Part shown: positions 38,076-49,326 of the stretch, piece after piece
How positions within the stretch are numbered: position 1 is the first letter of the stretch
Layout of the letters: each line of letters starts with the position of its first letter
The notes under the pieces: model-generated
Told to the model about the DNA's origin: nothing
The model's database searches: none
Seen by the model: only the letters and a program-made list of their open reading frames with translations
Source of the DNA: Paracoccus marcusii
GTDB lineage: Bacteria > Pseudomonadota > Alphaproteobacteria > Rhodobacterales > Rhodobacteraceae
Direction of reading: 5' to 3'
Length of the DNA: 64,000 nt
Assembly: GCF_028621715.1 (NCBI RefSeq)
Contig: NZ_CP117466.1
Coordinates: 2,058,501-2,122,500, forward strand
Translations under genes and position numbers: made by a program

Positions 38076-38956
38076 GCTCGCATTCCGCCCAGGGACACCG
38101 GCCCCGCCCGCAGCCGCGACCAGCGCGGCTGTGGCCGCAGCGGCAGGTGATGGCGCAGCAGCCCCAAGGGCAGGGCCCAGGGGTGGCACAGCGCCGCACG
38201 GTAGAAGGCGAATAGTCCCTGGCGCCGATAGGGCGTCCAGTGCGACATCAGCCGGGCTCCGCGGGCGGTGGGAAAGCCCAAGGTCTCAAGCGCCTCGAGG
38301 GTGGCGGCATCGTCGATCTGCAGGTCGACCCAGTTGGCGCGGGCCTGCGCCAGTCCTGCGCCAAGCGCCCGCCTGCGCCCGCGCGACAGCAGCTGCTCCA
38401 ACGCGAAATCGAACAGGTCGTTTTCGCGGGCGGTGACGTTCAGCACCTCGGCCATGCGGCCCGCCGGACTGTCCAGCGCCGATTGGGCGGCGTCCTGGAA
38501 TTCGGCGGCGTTCAGCAGGACGATCCGGCCGATGCTGCCGGGCGCGGCATGGGCCAGCGCCTGCAGCGCCACGCGGCCGCCAAGCGAATGCCCGATCAGC
38601 CCGATGGGCCGCCCCGCAAGCGTCGCCAGATCGTCGATCATCGCGCCCAGGTCCGCCCCGGCCCCGGCGGCGCGGTCATAGGCATGGCGCAGTCTGCCCC
38701 GCGCCTCCCACCCGCAGGCCAGGGCCAGGCCTTCGGACGGATCGCCCTGAAAGCCCAGCTGCTGCGGCCACGAGATGCCGCCGGGACCGGCCTGGGGCGA
38801 CAGGATGTGGCGGTGCGGGTCATGCGCCGGATGGGCCGGGGAATAGCGATAGCCGTGCAGCATCACCAGGACCGGCGCCCCCGCGGGCAGGCGGCGCGCG
38901 GCGTCCCGCAGGGCAGGGGGCACAGGCTGGTCGGCATCCATCCGCATCACGGGCAT
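38072..38956 (-). CDS. Alpha/beta hydrolase
   Basis: 294 residues from ATG 38956, selected because GGAGG stands just before it. The nucleophile elbow GHSLGG (in GLIGHSLGGRVAL) and the oxyanion segment VLVMLHGYRYSP are clear. It may be a lipase or esterase-like enzyme; no signal peptide is seen. The substrate is unknown. It is divergent from rne. Confidence 0.75.
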   Translation of the reverse strand: MPVMRMDADQPVPPALRDAARRLPAGAPVLVMLHGYRYSPAHPAHDPHRHILSPQAGPGGISWPQQLGFQGDPSEGLALACGWEARGRLRHAYDRAAGAGADLGAMIDDLATLAGRPIGLIGHSLGGRVALQALAHAAPGSIGRIVLLNAAEFQDAAQSALDSPAGRMAEVLNVTARENDLFDFALEQLLSRGRRRALGAGLAQARANWVDLQIDDAATLEALETLGFPTARGARLMSHWTPYRRQGLFAFYRAALCHPWALPLGLLRHHLPLRPQPRWSRLRAGPVSLGGMRA

Positions 38957-39488
38957 CGCGGCCTCCGTTCCCGGTCGATCCCGGACTAGGGACAGGCTGC
39001 GACGGGCGCGTGAAAAATCTGTTAATGCTGCGTGACGTTGCGCGGCTGCCGCAAATTCGCCCATGCCGGGCCCGGATCGTTTTCGGCATTGAATTTTGAT
39101 GGGTTCCACCGCTATGTTGGCCCCATGCGCAGGGCTGCCCGCAACCGGGGGTTGCCACGCGCCGAAAGTTTCGCAGCGCGGCACCTCTGATCCCGATACC
39201 GGGCAGCCATGTGTCCCGCGGAAAACCAAGCCTCCGTCGCGCCACCGCATTGCGGGGCGGCGCAGGAGGTCAGATGAACAGCGGCCCCGCCTTGCGGCAT
39301 CGGGCCATCCTAGGGAACAGACGCGATGACGCGCGCTTTGGACGGCAGACTTCGGGACGGGCGGGCAGGATGCCCCGTCCGACCGGACGTCTTCGACGGT
39401 GACGCGCCCGTGTCCTCATCACACCGCAGACCGAACCGGGGGATGCCGATGGCGCCGCCCGGTCTTCGGCTGCGCGAAAGACATAACA
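38957..39488. promoter_or_regulatory. Long divergent region with candidate rne promoter and structured leader
   Basis: This 532-base stretch has no supported gene. A good sigma70-like promoter, TTGAAT (39089-39094), 18 bases, TATGTT (39113-39118), points towards rne and would give a leader of about 365 bases. In the leader are hairpins at 39152-39183 (TGCCaCGCGC ... GCGCG-GCA, with an inner CGAAA-g-TTTCG) and 39355-39380 (GGACGGG/CCCGTCC), then CGTC-TTC-GACG at about 39388. E. coli rne also has a long structured leader, which RNase E cuts for autocontrol. Confidence 0.5.
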
Positions 39489-41888
39489 ATGGCAATGAAA
39501 ATGCTGATCGACGCCACCCATGCCGAGGAAACTCGGGTGGTCGTGGTCGATGGAACCAAAGTCGAGGAATTTGACTTCGAGACGGCCAACCGGCGCCAGA
39601 TCGCCGGGAACATCTACCTGGCCAAGATCACGCGGGTCGAGCCCTCGCTGCAGGCGGCCTTCGTGGATTATGGCGGGAACCGCCACGGCTTCCTGGCCTT
39701 CGCGGAAATCCATCCGGACTATTACCAGATCCCCGCGGCCGACCGCGAGGCGCTGAAGGCCGAGGAACGCGCCGATGCCGAGGCCCAGGAGGCCGAGGAG
39801 GAGCGTGGCCGTTCGCGCCGCAAGCCCCGCGCCGAGGCGGTCGATGCCTTGGACGAGACGACGACCGACGACGCGGGCCAGGACGCGACCGACAAGGACG
39901 ACGAGATCGAATCGGTCGCCGACGAGGACGTGACCGAGGAGGTCCGCGCGCCCCGAAAGCCGCGTGCGCGCCGCTACAAGATCCAGGAGGTCGTCAAGGT
40001 CCGCCAGATCATGCTGGTGCAGGTCGTCAAGGAGGAGCGTGGCAACAAGGGTGCCGCGCTGACCACCTATCTGTCGCTACCCGGCCGCTACTGCGTCCTG
40101 ATGCCCAACACCGCGCGCGGCGGTGGCATCAGCCGCAAGATCACCAATGCCGCGGATCGCAAGAAACTCAAGGACATCGCGGGCGAACTTGATGTGCCCA
40201 AGGGCGCCGGCCTGATCATCCGCACCGCGGGCAGCGAGCGCACCCGGATGGAGATCCGCCGCGATTACGAATACCTGCTGCGCCTGTGGGAGCAGATCCG
40301 CGACCTGACCTTCAAGTCGATCGCACCGGCCGCCATCTATGAGGAAGGCGACCTGATCAAGCGCAACATCCGCGACCTCTATTCCAAGGACATCGACGAG
40401 GTGCTGGTCGAGGGCGAGCGCGGCTATCAGCAGGCGCGCGACTTCATGCAGATGATCATGCCGACGCATGCCGACAGCGTGAAGCACTACCAGGACCAGA
40501 TGCCGCTGTTCGCGCGCTTCCAGGTCGAAAGCTATCTGGCGGGCATGTTCAACCCGGTCGTGCAGCTGAAGTCGGGCGGCTACATCGTCATCGGCATCAC
40601 CGAGGCGCTGGTCGCCATCGACGTGAACTCGGGACGGGCTACCAAGGAGGGCTCGATCGAGGAGACCGCGCTCAAGACCAACCTGGAGGCTGCCGACGAG
40701 GTCGCCCGCCAGCTGCGCCTGCGCGACCTGGCCGGGCTGATCGTCATCGACTTCATCGACATGGACGAGCGTCGCAACAACGCCGCCGTGGAAAAGCGCA
40801 TCAAGGACAAGCTGAAATCCGACCGTGCCCGCATCCAGATCGGCCGCATCTCGGGGTTCGGCCTGATGGAGATGTCGCGCCAGCGCCTGCGCCCCGGCAT
40901 GCTGGAATCGACCACGCAGCCCTGCGCGCATTGCCACGGCACCGGCCTGATCCGCAGCGATGACAGCCTGGCGCTGACCATCCTGCGCGCCATCGAGGAC
41001 GAGGGCACCCGTAAGCGTTCGCGCGAGGTTCTGGTCAAGGCGCCCGTCGCCGTCGCCAACTTCCTGATGAACGCCAAGCGCGAGCATGTCGCGGGCATCG
41101 AGGCGCGTTACAGTCTGTCCGTGCGCGTAGAGGCGGACCCGGCACTGGTGTCCCCGGACTTCGCGATCGAGAAGTTCAAGACCGCGACCCGCGTGCTGCC
41201 CGAGCCCAGCCACGTTCCCCTGGGCGTCAATGCCGACCTGATGGCCAGCATCGACGAGGAGGAGGACCTGGACGTCGGCGAGCCGCAGGAGGAGCCGGTG
41301 GCCGAGGTCGTCGAGGCGTCCGAACCCGCTGCCGAGCCGCGGGCCGAGCGTCCCGCCGATGCGGATGCGGATGGCGAGGGTCGGTCGCGTCGCCGCCGTC
41401 GTCGTCGTCGTCGGAAATCGGGCGAGCGTCCCGAGGGCGAGGATCTGCGCGCCGATGATGATCAGGACGACGAGGGCGAAGACCAGTCCGACGAGGACGT
41501 GGCAGCTCCCGCCGCCGCCGCCGAACCGGTTGCCGCTGCTGCCGGTGATCAGCCCGAGGCCGATACGCCCCAGGCCGAGGAGGAGGCTCCTGCCGGTCGC
41601 ACCCGGACGCGTTCGCGCGGCCGGTCGCGGTCCAGAAAGCCGGTCGATGCGCAGCCCCTGGCCGAGGTCGTCGACCTGCAGGACAGCCAGGATGCCCGCG
41701 CCGATGCGCTGCCCGGCCTGAACGCCGCCCCCGTCGCCGCCGAAGCGGTGGCCGAGGCGCTGGTCGAGACCGCCGCGGCCCCGGTCGATGCGGCACCCGC
41801 GGAGCCCGAACCGCAGGCCGAGGCCCAGCCCGAACCCGTCGCCGACGCCGCGCCCTCCAAGCGGCGCGGATGGTGGTCGGGCCGGTAA
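39489..41888 (+). CDS. rne: Ribonuclease E
   Basis: 799 residues from ATG 39489. It is the main endonuclease of mRNA decay and rRNA/tRNA processing. The S1 domain is at about 35-120 and is interrupted by an acidic and basic insert (about 90-155), as is usual in alphaproteobacteria. The catalytic core has AIDVNSGRATKEGSIEET and the two Asp region IDFIDMDERRN; the zinc link is PCAHCHGTG. The C-terminal 250 residues are disordered, acidic/Ala-rich with an Arg run (about nt 41386-41415), and end KRRGWWSGR. This tail would hold degradosome partners. Confidence 0.95.
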   Translation: MAMKMLIDATHAEETRVVVVDGTKVEEFDFETANRRQIAGNIYLAKITRVEPSLQAAFVDYGGNRHGFLAFAEIHPDYYQIPAADREALKAEERADAEAQEAEEERGRSRRKPRAEAVDALDETTTDDAGQDATDKDDEIESVADEDVTEEVRAPRKPRARRYKIQEVVKVRQIMLVQVVKEERGNKGAALTTYLSLPGRYCVLMPNTARGGGISRKITNAADRKKLKDIAGELDVPKGAGLIIRTAGSERTRMEIRRDYEYLLRLWEQIRDLTFKSIAPAAIYEEGDLIKRNIRDLYSKDIDEVLVEGERGYQQARDFMQMIMPTHADSVKHYQDQMPLFARFQVESYLAGMFNPVVQLKSGGYIVIGITEALVAIDVNSGRATKEGSIEETALKTNLEAADEVARQLRLRDLAGLIVIDFIDMDERRNNAAVEKRIKDKLKSDRARIQIGRISGFGLMEMSRQRLRPGMLESTTQPCAHCHGTGLIRSDDSLALTILRAIEDEGTRKRSREVLVKAPVAVANFLMNAKREHVAGIEARYSLSVRVEADPALVSPDFAIEKFKTATRVLPEPSHVPLGVNADLMASIDEEEDLDVGEPQEEPVAEVVEASEPAAEPRAERPADADADGEGRSRRRRRRRRRKSGERPEGEDLRADDDQDDEGEDQSDEDVAAPAAAAEPVAAAAGDQPEADTPQAEEEAPAGRTRTRSRGRSRSRKPVDAQPLAEVVDLQDSQDARADALPGLNAAPVAAEAVAEALVETAAAPVDAAPAEPEPQAEAQPEPVADAAPSKRRGWWSGR

Positions 41889-41901
41889 GGTTCGCTGAAC
41901 C

Positions 41902-41932
41902 AGGGGCGCGGTGGCAACGCCGCGCCCCTTTT
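41902..41932 (+). terminator. Terminator after rne
   Basis: AGGGGCGCGG-tggcaacg-CCGCGCCCCT followed by TTT. Strong stem with a short T-run. Confidence 0.8.
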
Positions 41933-42002
41933 GCCATCCGGCCCACGCATCCGTGACGCCATGGCCCCTGTCCTTTGCATCCCCACCCGCTAAGGTGTCG
42001 CG

Positions 42003-42746
42003 ATGTTAGGAATCGAACTCGCCACCGCCGCCTTCCTGCCTGCCGCCTTCGTGGCGTTGCTGGCGGGTGTCCTGTCCTTCCTGTCGCCCTGCGTGCTGCC
42101 GATCGTGCCGCCCTATCTGGCCTACATGACCGGGGTGGGGGTGAACGGGCTGAAGACGCGCGAACGCAGCGCCGTCGTGCCCGCGCTGTTCTTCGTGCTG
42201 GGCCTGTCGACGGTCTTTCTGGTGATGGGCTTTGCCGCGTCGGCCTTCGGGCGCGCCTTCCTGCAGTATCAGGACATCCTGGCCCGCGTCGCCGGTGTCA
42301 TGGTGGTGGTGATGGGCCTGCATTTCCTGCACGTCATCCGCATCCCCCTTCTGGACCACGAGGCCCGGCTGCAATCGGGCCAGCAGGGCGGCGGCGCGTT
42401 GGGCGCCTATGTGCTGGGGCTGGCCTTCGCCTTTGGCTGGACGCCCTGCATCGGCCCGCAACTGGGCATGATCCTGTCGCTGGCGGCCACCGGGGGCGAA
42501 CTGTCCCGCGGAACCGCACTGCTGGCGGTCTATGCCCTTGGGCTGGGGATCCCGTTCCTGCTGGCGGCGATCTTCATCAACCGGGCCATCGGCCTGATGA
42601 ACCGCGTCAAGCCGTACCTCAAGACCATCGAACGCGTCATGGGCGCGCTCCTGGTGGTCGTGGGTGTCATGCTACTGACCGGCGCCTTCTCTGCCTTCAG
42701 CTTCTGGCTGCTGGAGACGTTCCCCGCCCTGGCCACCCTGGGCTGA
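42003..42746 (+). CDS. ccdA: Cytochrome c biogenesis protein CcdA
   Basis: 247 residues with six membrane helices. CcdA passes electrons from cytosolic thioredoxin to periplasmic CcmG. The two redox cysteines are C30 in FLSPCVLPIVPPY and C149 in GWTPCIGPQLG. It sits apart from the ccm genes, between rne and ftsW, with about 200 non-coding bases on its right. Confidence 0.92.
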   Translation: MLGIELATAAFLPAAFVALLAGVLSFLSPCVLPIVPPYLAYMTGVGVNGLKTRERSAVVPALFFVLGLSTVFLVMGFAASAFGRAFLQYQDILARVAGVMVVVMGLHFLHVIRIPLLDHEARLQSGQQGGGALGAYVLGLAFAFGWTPCIGPQLGMILSLAATGGELSRGTALLAVYALGLGIPFLLAAIFINRAIGLMNRVKPYLKTIERVMGALLVVVGVMLLTGAFSAFSFWLLETFPALATLG

Positions 42747-42952
42747 ACCGCACAGCCGGCGCAGCCGGCACGGGGCCGGGCGGCAGCGCGCCGAAGGCCG
42801 CTTGCGGGCTCCGGCCCCGTTGCGCGATCACGTTGCGGCGCGCGCCCCGCCCCGCGGACAATCTGTGGTAGCGCGCCTGCGACAATCGCGCTATCCTTGT
42901 GACCAGATCCGGGCAAACCGGACAGGACAGAGGCAGTGACGGCGGTATTCCC

Positions 42953-44116
42953 ATGACCGAGATGGTCTTCGGCACGACGCCCGTTCGGGCGGGCGACCCG
43001 ATTCTTCCACGCTGGTGGCGAACCCTGGACAAATGGTCGTTGACCTGCGTCCTTGGCCTGTTCGCCATCGGTCTTCTGCTGGGGCTGGCCGCATCGGTGC
43101 CCCTGGCAGAAAAGAACAACCTGCCGCGGTTCTACTATGTCCAGCGACAGATGGTGTTCGGGGGAATGGGCCTGTTCGTGATGCTGGTCATCTCGATGCT
43201 GACCCCCCGCCAGATCCGCCGCATCGGCGTTCTGGGTTTTGCCGTGTCCTTCATGCTAATCCTAGCCCTGCCGATCATCGGCACCGACTTCGGAAAGGGC
43301 GCGACGCGGTGGCTGTCGCTCGGCTTCGTGTCGGTGCAGCCGTCGGAATTCCTCAAGCCGGGCTTCGTGGCGCTTTGCGCGTGGTTCATGGCCTCGGCGC
43401 AGGAACCGGGCGGCCCTCCGGGGCGGATCTATTCCTTTGGCGCCGCGATGACGATCGTCATCCTGCTGGCCCTGCAGCCCGACTTCGGCCAGGCCTCGCT
43501 GGTGCTGTTCTCGTGGCTGGTGATGTATTTCGTCGCCGGGTCGCCGGTCATCCTGATCGTCTGCGTCGCGGGACTGGCCGGGATGGGCGGTCTGTTCGCC
43601 TATAACGCGTCCGAACACTTTGCCCGCCGGATCAACAGCTTCCTGTCATCGGAAATCGACGCGAACACCCAGATCTACTTTGCCACGAATGCCATCCAGG
43701 AAGGCCGCTTCTTCGGCGTCGGCGTGGGCGAGGGGACGGTGAAATGGTCGCTGCCCGATGCGCATACCGACTTCATCATCGCCGTCGCGGCCGAGGAATA
43801 CGGCTTCATCATGGTCCTGGCGATCATCCTCCTCTACATGACCATCGTCATGCGCTCGCTGCTGCGGCTGGTGCGGGAACGCGATCCGTTCGCCCGCATC
43901 GCCGGCACGGGCCTGGCCTGCGCATTCGGCGTGCAGGCGCTGATCAACATGGGCGTCGCGGTGCGCCTACTGCCCGCCAAGGGCATGACGCTGCCCTTCG
44001 TCAGCTATGGCGGCTCGTCCATGATCGCGTCCGGCATCGCGCTTGGGATGCTGCTGGCGCTGACCCGCACCCGTCCGCAGGGCGAGTTCGCTGAAATCCT
44101 GCGCCGGTCCCGCTGA
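42953..44116 (+). CDS. ftsW: Peptidoglycan glycosyltransferase/division protein FtsW
   Basis: 387 residues from ATG 42953. SEDS-family membrane protein that polymerises septal glycan. About ten helices; the motifs [22 protein letters not shown] and [18 protein letters not shown] are typical, with the catalytic Asp expected in the extracellular loop ([14 protein letters not shown] region). It opens the division cluster here; its stop overlaps the murG start by one base. Confidence 0.93.
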   Translation: MTEMVFGTTPVRAGDPILPRWWRTLDKWSLTCVLGLFAIGLLLGLAASVPLAEKNNLPRFYYVQRQMVFGGMGLFVMLVISMLTPRQIRRIGVLGFAVSFMLILALPIIGTDFGKGATRWLSLGFVSVQPSEFLKPGFVALCAWFMASAQEPGGPPGRIYSFGAAMTIVILLALQPDFGQASLVLFSWLVMYFVAGSPVILIVCVAGLAGMGGLFAYNASEHFARRINSFLSSEIDANTQIYFATNAIQEGRFFGVGVGEGTVKWSLPDAHTDFIIAVAAEEYGFIMVLAIILLYMTIVMRSLLRLVRERDPFARIAGTGLACAFGVQALINMGVAVRLLPAKGMTLPFVSYGGSSMIASGIALGMLLALTRTRPQGEFAEILRRSR

Positions 44117-45201
44117 TGGCCGCCCCCCTTGCCCTGATCGCCGCCGGAGGCACCGGCGGCCACATGTTTCCGGCCCAAGCCCTGGCCGAGCTGCTGCTGG
44201 CGCAGGGCTGGCGCGTCAAGCTGTCCACAGATGACCGCGGTGCGCGCTATGCCGGCGGCTTCCCCGACGCGGTCGAGCGCCAGGTGGTGAAATCCGCGAC
44301 CACCGCGCGCGGCGGCCTGTCGGGCAAGCTGGCGGCACCGTTCAAGATCGCAGCCGGGGTGTTGGCCGCCCGCCGGGCCTTCCGGCGCGACCGCCCGTCG
44401 GTCGTGATCGGGTTCGGCGGCTATCCGACCATCCCGGCGCTGTCGGCGGCGCATCTGATGGGCCTGCCGCGGATGATCCACGAACAGAACGGCGTCATGG
44501 GTCGGGTGAACCGGATGTTCGCAGCGCGCGTGCACCGCGTGGCCTGCGGAACCTGGCCCACGATCCTGCCGCAGGGCATTTCGGGTCAGCACGTCGGCAA
44601 CCCGGTCCGCGGCGCGGTCCTGGATCGGGCCGCCAGCCCCTATGTCGCGCCGGGCGAGGGGGCGCTGAACCTGCTCGTCATCGGCGGCAGCCAGGGGGCG
44701 CGCGTCCTGTCGCAGGTCGTGCCCGCCGCCATCGCCGCCCTGCCTGCGGACCTGCGCACCCGTCTGCAGGTCAGCCACCAAGCCCGCCCCGAGGATGCCG
44801 ATCAGGTCACGGCCGCCTATGCCGCAGCCGGCATCGCGGCCGAGGTTCAGCCCTTCTTCACCGACGTCCCGGACCGCATCGCGGCCGCGCATCTGGTGAT
44901 CAGCCGGTCGGGCGCATCGTCGCTGGCCGACATCACCGTGATCGGCCGCCCGGCGATCCTGATCCCCTTCGCCGCCGCCACCGGCGATCACCAGACCGCG
45001 AATGCGCAGGCGCTGGCCGATGCGGGCGCGGCGCATGTCCATCCCGAATCCGTGCTTGACGCGGACAGCCTCACGCGCGACATCCGCGCGATCCTGACGG
45101 ACCCTGCCCAAGCCACAGCCATGGCGCAGGCGGCCCTGACCCTGGCGCGCCCCGACGCGGCGCGCCGCCTGTACGACCTCGTCGAGGAGATCACGCGATG
45201 A
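44116..45201 (+). CDS. murG: Lipid II synthase MurG
   Basis: 361 residues. Transfers GlcNAc from UDP-GlcNAc to lipid I on the inner face of the membrane. [27 protein letters not shown] and the GGSQGARV loop of the UDP-sugar fold are present, as is [11 protein letters not shown]. Overlaps ftsW by one and murC by four bases. Confidence 0.95.
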   Translation: MAAPLALIAAGGTGGHMFPAQALAELLLAQGWRVKLSTDDRGARYAGGFPDAVERQVVKSATTARGGLSGKLAAPFKIAAGVLAARRAFRRDRPSVVIGFGGYPTIPALSAAHLMGLPRMIHEQNGVMGRVNRMFAARVHRVACGTWPTILPQGISGQHVGNPVRGAVLDRAASPYVAPGEGALNLLVIGGSQGARVLSQVVPAAIAALPADLRTRLQVSHQARPEDADQVTAAYAAAGIAAEVQPFFTDVPDRIAAAHLVISRSGASSLADITVIGRPAILIPFAAATGDHQTANAQALADAGAAHVHPESVLDADSLTRDIRAILTDPAQATAMAQAALTLARPDAARRLYDLVEEITR

Positions 45202-46619
45202 ACGCAGCGACAAAACTGCCCGGAGAGCTGGGCCCCATCCATTTCGTGGGCATCGGCGGCATCGGAATGTCGGGCATCGCCGAGGTGCTGCTGACCCTGG
45301 GCTATCGCGTCCAGGGCAGCGATTCCAAGAAATCCAAGATCACCGACCGGCTGGAGACCCTGGGCGCCACCGTCTTCGAGGGCCAGCGCGCCGAGAACGT
45401 CGCGGGCGCAGGCGTCATCGTCATCTCGACCGCGATCAAGAAGGGCAACCCCGAGCTGGAGGAGGCGCGCCTGCGCGGCCTGCCCATCGTGCGCCGGGCC
45501 GAGATGCTGGCCGAACTGATGCGGCTGAAATCGAACATCGCCATCGCCGGCACGCATGGCAAGACGACGACCACCACGATGGTCGCGACCCTGCTGGATG
45601 CGGGCGGGCTGGACCCCACGGTCATCAACGGCGGCGTGATCCACGCCTATGGCTCGAACGCGCGGGCCGGTGCGGGCGAGTGGATGGTGGTCGAGGCCGA
45701 CGAATCCGACGGCAGCTTCAACCGACTTCCCGCCGACATCGCGATCGTCACGAACATCGACCCCGAACACATGGAGCATTGGGGCAGCTTCGATGCGCTG
45801 CGCCAGGCCTTCACCAACTTCGCGTCCTCGGTGCCGTTCTACGGCTTGGCCGTCTGCTGCACCGACCATCCAGAGGTCCAGGCGCTGGTGGGTCGGTTGA
45901 CCGATCGCCGTGTGGTGACCTTCGGCTTCAACGCGCAGGCCGACGTGCGGGCGATGAACCTGACCTATGACAAGGGCATCGCGCATTTCGACATCGCGCT
46001 GCAGGGCGAGGCGACCGACGGTCCGATCCCGATGATCGAGGGCTGCACCCTGCCCATGCCGGGCGATCACAACGTCTCGAACTGCCTGGCGGCCGTGGCC
46101 GTCGCACGCCACCTGGGCATCAAGAAATCCGAGATCCGCACCGCGCTGGCGAAATTCGGCGGGGTTGGTCGCCGCTTTACCCGCGTCGGAGAGATCAACG
46201 GCGTGACCATCATCGACGATTACGGCCACCACCCGGTGGAGATCGCCGCCGTCCTCAAGGCCGCGCGCCAGGCCAGCACCGGCCGCGTGATCGCGGTTCA
46301 CCAGCCGCACCGCTATTCGCGCCTGTCGAACCTGTTCGAGGATTTCTGCACCTGCTTCAACGAGGCCGACGTGGTCGCCATCGCCGACGTCTATTCCGCC
46401 GGAGAGGAGCCCATTCCCGGCGCTTCGCGCGACGACCTGGTGGCGGGGCTGATCGCCCACGGCCACCGCCACGCCCGCGCCATCCTGTCCGAGGACGACC
46501 TGGAGCGACTGGTCCGCGAACAGGCGCGGCCCGGTGACATGGTGGTCTGCTTGGGAGCGGGCACGATCTCGACCTGGGCCAACGGGCTGCCCGCGCGGTT
46601 GCAGGGCCAGGCCGCGTGA
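45198..46619 (+). CDS. murC: UDP-N-acetylmuramate--L-alanine ligase
   Basis: 473 residues. First amino acid ligase of the peptidoglycan stem. Rossmann start [17 protein letters not shown] loop GTHGKTTTT (118-126), the carbamylated Lys region following [11 protein letters not shown], and [10 protein letters not shown] are all present. Overlaps murG and the following small gene by four bases each. Confidence 0.95.
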   Translation: MNAATKLPGELGPIHFVGIGGIGMSGIAEVLLTLGYRVQGSDSKKSKITDRLETLGATVFEGQRAENVAGAGVIVISTAIKKGNPELEEARLRGLPIVRRAEMLAELMRLKSNIAIAGTHGKTTTTTMVATLLDAGGLDPTVINGGVIHAYGSNARAGAGEWMVVEADESDGSFNRLPADIAIVTNIDPEHMEHWGSFDALRQAFTNFASSVPFYGLAVCCTDHPEVQALVGRLTDRRVVTFGFNAQADVRAMNLTYDKGIAHFDIALQGEATDGPIPMIEGCTLPMPGDHNVSNCLAAVAVARHLGIKKSEIRTALAKFGGVGRRFTRVGEINGVTIIDDYGHHPVEIAAVLKAARQASTGRVIAVHQPHRYSRLSNLFEDFCTCFNEADVVAIADVYSAGEEPIPGASRDDLVAGLIAHGHRHARAILSEDDLERLVREQARPGDMVVCLGAGTISTWANGLPARLQGQAA

Positions 46620-46918
46620 CGGCCACGCCCGATCTTGCGATCCTGCCGCTGCTGGCGCTGGCGGGGGCGGCGGTCTGGCTGGCGCTGGCCTGCCTGACCC
46701 CGCGCCTGAACCGCCGCTGGCAGCGACGCGCCAGTTGGGTCTTGGTGCTGGCAGGCGTCCCGGTTCTGGGCTGGCTGACGCTGGAATGGGGACCGGGTCT
46801 GGGCGTTCTGGGCTTTGGATTGGGTCTGCTGATGCTGCTGGGCCGTCCGACCGCGCGGCGCCGCGCGGCGCGGCTGCCCACGCCCGCGCCCATGAACACC
46901 GCCGAAGGACAGCGATGA
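46616..46918 (+). CDS. DUF2484-type small membrane protein
   Basis: 100 residues from GTG 46616 in a four-base overlap with murC. Three hydrophobic helices (about 9-27, 38-54, 61-77) and a basic C-terminus. Small membrane proteins of this type stand between murC and murB in Rhodobacterales (DUF2484). Function unknown; co-translation with murC suggests envelope work. Confidence 0.7.
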   Translation: MTATPDLAILPLLALAGAAVWLALACLTPRLNRRWQRRASWVLVLAGVPVLGWLTLEWGPGLGVLGFGLGLLMLLGRPTARRRAARLPTPAPMNTAEGQR

Positions 46919-47262
46919 ATCCTTGGATCATCGCGGGCCTGTGCCTGTCGGGCGCGGGCGTCATCGCCTGGGGCAGCGCGCGGCTGCAGCTGCGCTGGCC
47001 GCTGCTGGTCCTGGCGGCACTGCTGGCGGCGATCGCGCTGCAGCTGTTTCGGGCGGCGCAGGGGCAGGGGGGCTTTCACGATCTGGCGGCCGTCGTCGCG
47101 CAAAGCTTTACCGTCCTGCCCGCACTGCTGGGCATGGTGACCGGGCTGGCACTGGCGCGGATCCGCGGCCACCGCCTGGCGTGGCGCAGCCCCCAGATCG
47201 TCCTGACGCTGGCGTCGATGCTGGTCGCGGGTCTGGCCGCCGCGGCGACGCTGGTCCTCTAG
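46915..47262 (+). CDS. Small membrane protein between murC and murB
   Basis: 115 residues, ATG 46915 in an ATGA overlap with the DUF2484-type gene. Four hydrophobic helices, almost no polar loops. No family recognised; its coupling to DUF2484 and murC is the main clue. Confidence 0.65.
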   Translation: MNPWIIAGLCLSGAGVIAWGSARLQLRWPLLVLAALLAAIALQLFRAAQGQGGFHDLAAVVAQSFTVLPALLGMVTGLALARIRGHRLAWRSPQIVLTLASMLVAGLAAAATLVL

Positions 47263-47307
47263 TCCCGCGGTTGACGGGCGGGGCGCCGCTGGCTACCACC
47301 CAAGGCC

Positions 47308-48243
47308 ATGAGCATCGACCTTCCCACCCCCCGCGGCAGCCTGATCCCCGACAGAACCCTTGACGGCCTGACCTGGCTGCGCGTCGGCGGCCCCGCCGAC
47401 TGGCTGTTCCAGCCCGCGGACGAGGATGACCTGGCCGATTTCCTTGCCGTGCTGGACCCCGGTGTCCCGGTCTTTCCGATGGGCGTGGGCAGCAATCTGA
47501 TCGTGCGCGACGGCGGCATCCGCGGCGTGGTCATCCGCCTTGGCCGTGCCTTCAACAGCGTCGAGATCGACGGCGACACCGTCACCGCGGGTGCCGCGGC
47601 GCTTGACGCCCAGGTCGCGCGGCGGGCGGCGGAGGCGGGGCTGGACCTGACCTTCCTGCGCACGATCCCGGGCAGCATCGGCGGCGCGGTGCGGATGAAC
47701 GCGGGCTGCTATGGCAGCTATGTGGCCGACCACCTGATCGACGCGCAGGCCGTCACGCGGCAGGGCGCACGCGTCACCCTGACGCCCGCCGATCTGCGTT
47801 TCGGCTATCGCGAGACGCATCTGCCGGCCGATTGGGTGATCACCAGTGCCCGGCTGCGTGCCGCGCCGGGCGACCCCGACCGGCTGCACGCCAAGATGGC
47901 CGATCAGCTGGCACGGCGCGACGAAAGCCAGCCCACCCGCGAACGCAGCGCCGGTTCGACCTTTCGCAACCCGGCGGGGTTCAGCTCGACCGGGCAGGCG
48001 GATGACGTGCATGACCTGAAGGCATGGTCGCTGATCGACCGGGCGGGGCTGCGCGGGCACAGCTGGGGCGGCGCGCAGATGTCGGAAAAGCATCCGAATT
48101 TCCTGCTGAACACCGGCGGCGCGACCGCAGCCGAGCTGGAGGCCCTGGGCGAACTGGTCCGGCGCCGCGTGCTGGAGGAGAGCGGCCACGACCTGCAATG
48201 GGAGGTCATCCGCATCGGCGACCCCGGTCCCGACACGGACTGA
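47308..48243 (+). CDS. murB: UDP-N-acetylenolpyruvoylglucosamine reductase
   Basis: 311 residues. FAD-dependent reductase of UDP-MurNAc synthesis. FAD motifs [15 protein letters not shown] and [19 protein letters not shown] are clear, with the active-site Ser in AGSTFRNP and the closing [12 protein letters not shown]. Type I-like in layout. Confidence 0.95.
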   Translation: MSIDLPTPRGSLIPDRTLDGLTWLRVGGPADWLFQPADEDDLADFLAVLDPGVPVFPMGVGSNLIVRDGGIRGVVIRLGRAFNSVEIDGDTVTAGAAALDAQVARRAAEAGLDLTFLRTIPGSIGGAVRMNAGCYGSYVADHLIDAQAVTRQGARVTLTPADLRFGYRETHLPADWVITSARLRAAPGDPDRLHAKMADQLARRDESQPTRERSAGSTFRNPAGFSSTGQADDVHDLKAWSLIDRAGLRGHSWGGAQMSEKHPNFLLNTGGATAAELEALGELVRRRVLEESGHDLQWEVIRIGDPGPDTD

Positions 48244-48390
48244 CGCGCGCTGCGCAACATTCTGCGCAGACAGCCGAAATTGAGCTTTTGCGGTTCGCGC
48301 TTTGCTTGTAACCTGATGCGACATGACGCCTCCGTTCAAGGGGGCGCGGACCAGATCAAGCCCGGATCAACCGGGCACGAAAGGCGAAAA

Positions 48391-49326
48391 GTGGCGGGCA
48401 GGTCGAGCAGGACAGCCCACTCGGTCGCTGTTCTGATGGGCGGACCCTCGGCTGAACGCCAGGTGTCGTTGTCGTCGGGACGCGAATGCGCAGATGCGCT
48501 GCGGGTGGCGGGATATCAGGTAACCGAGATCGATCTTGGCACCGCGCGCGGGGACGAGATCGTCCGGCGTCTGGCCGATGCCGCACCCGACGTCGTCTTC
48601 AACGCCCTGCATGGCCGGTGGGGAGAGGACGGATGCGTTCAGGGCCTGCTGGACTGGCTGGACCTTCCCTATACCCATTCGGGCGTGCTGGCCTCGGCGC
48701 TGGCGATGGACAAGACGCGCGCCAAGCAGGCGTTCCGCGCCGCCGGCCTGCCCGTGGTCGAGAGCGTCATCGCCGACGCCGCCGAGGTGCGCCTGCGCCA
48801 CGTCATTCCGCCCCCCTATGTGGTCAAGCCCAATGACGAGGGATCGTCCGTCGGCGTCTACATCGTCCATGACGGCGCCAACCAGCCGCCCGCGCTGTCC
48901 GCCGACATGCCCGAGCGCGTGATGGTCGAGACCTATGCCCCCGGGCGAGAGCTGACGACCACGGTCATGGGCGACCGCGCGCTGGACGTGACCGAGATCC
49001 TGACCAGCGGCTGGTATGATTACGCCGCGAAATACACCGTCGGCGGGTCGCGCCACGTGATCCCCGCGGACATTCCCGACGACATCCGCGCTGCCTGCCT
49101 GGAGATGGCCGTGCGCGCGCACAAGGCGCTTGGCTGCACCGGCCTGACGCGCACCGATTTCCGGTGGGACGAGACGCGCGGCGTGGACGGGCTGATCATC
49201 CTGGAGCTGAACACCCAGCCCGGCATGACGCCGACCAGTCTGGCCCCCGAACAGGCGGCCCATGCAGGCATCGACTTTCCCGCGCTGATGCGCTGGATGG
49301 TGGAGGACGCGCTGTGCCGGTCGTGA
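48391..49326 (+). CDS. ddl: D-alanine--D-alanine ligase
   Basis: 311 residues from GTG 48391, chosen for the AAAGGCG before it and because the family starts just ahead of [19 protein letters not shown]. The ATP-grasp motifs [12 protein letters not shown] and [14 protein letters not shown] are intact. Makes D-Ala-D-Ala for the stem peptide. Its end overlaps ftsQ by 13 bases. Confidence 0.94.
   Translation: MAGRSSRTAHSVAVLMGGPSAERQVSLSSGRECADALRVAGYQVTEIDLGTARGDEIVRRLADAAPDVVFNALHGRWGEDGCVQGLLDWLDLPYTHSGVLASALAMDKTRAKQAFRAAGLPVVESVIADAAEVRLRHVIPPPYVVKPNDEGSSVGVYIVHDGANQPPALSADMPERVMVETYAPGRELTTTVMGDRALDVTEILTSGWYDYAAKYTVGGSRHVIPADIPDDIRAACLEMAVRAHKALGCTGLTRTDFRWDETRGVDGLIILELNTQPGMTPTSLAPEQAAHAGIDFPALMRWMVEDALCRS

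Noticed and set aside
41386..41415. CGTCGTCGTCGTCG-type run
   Set aside because: It encodes the Arg run of RNase E and is not an independent repeat element.
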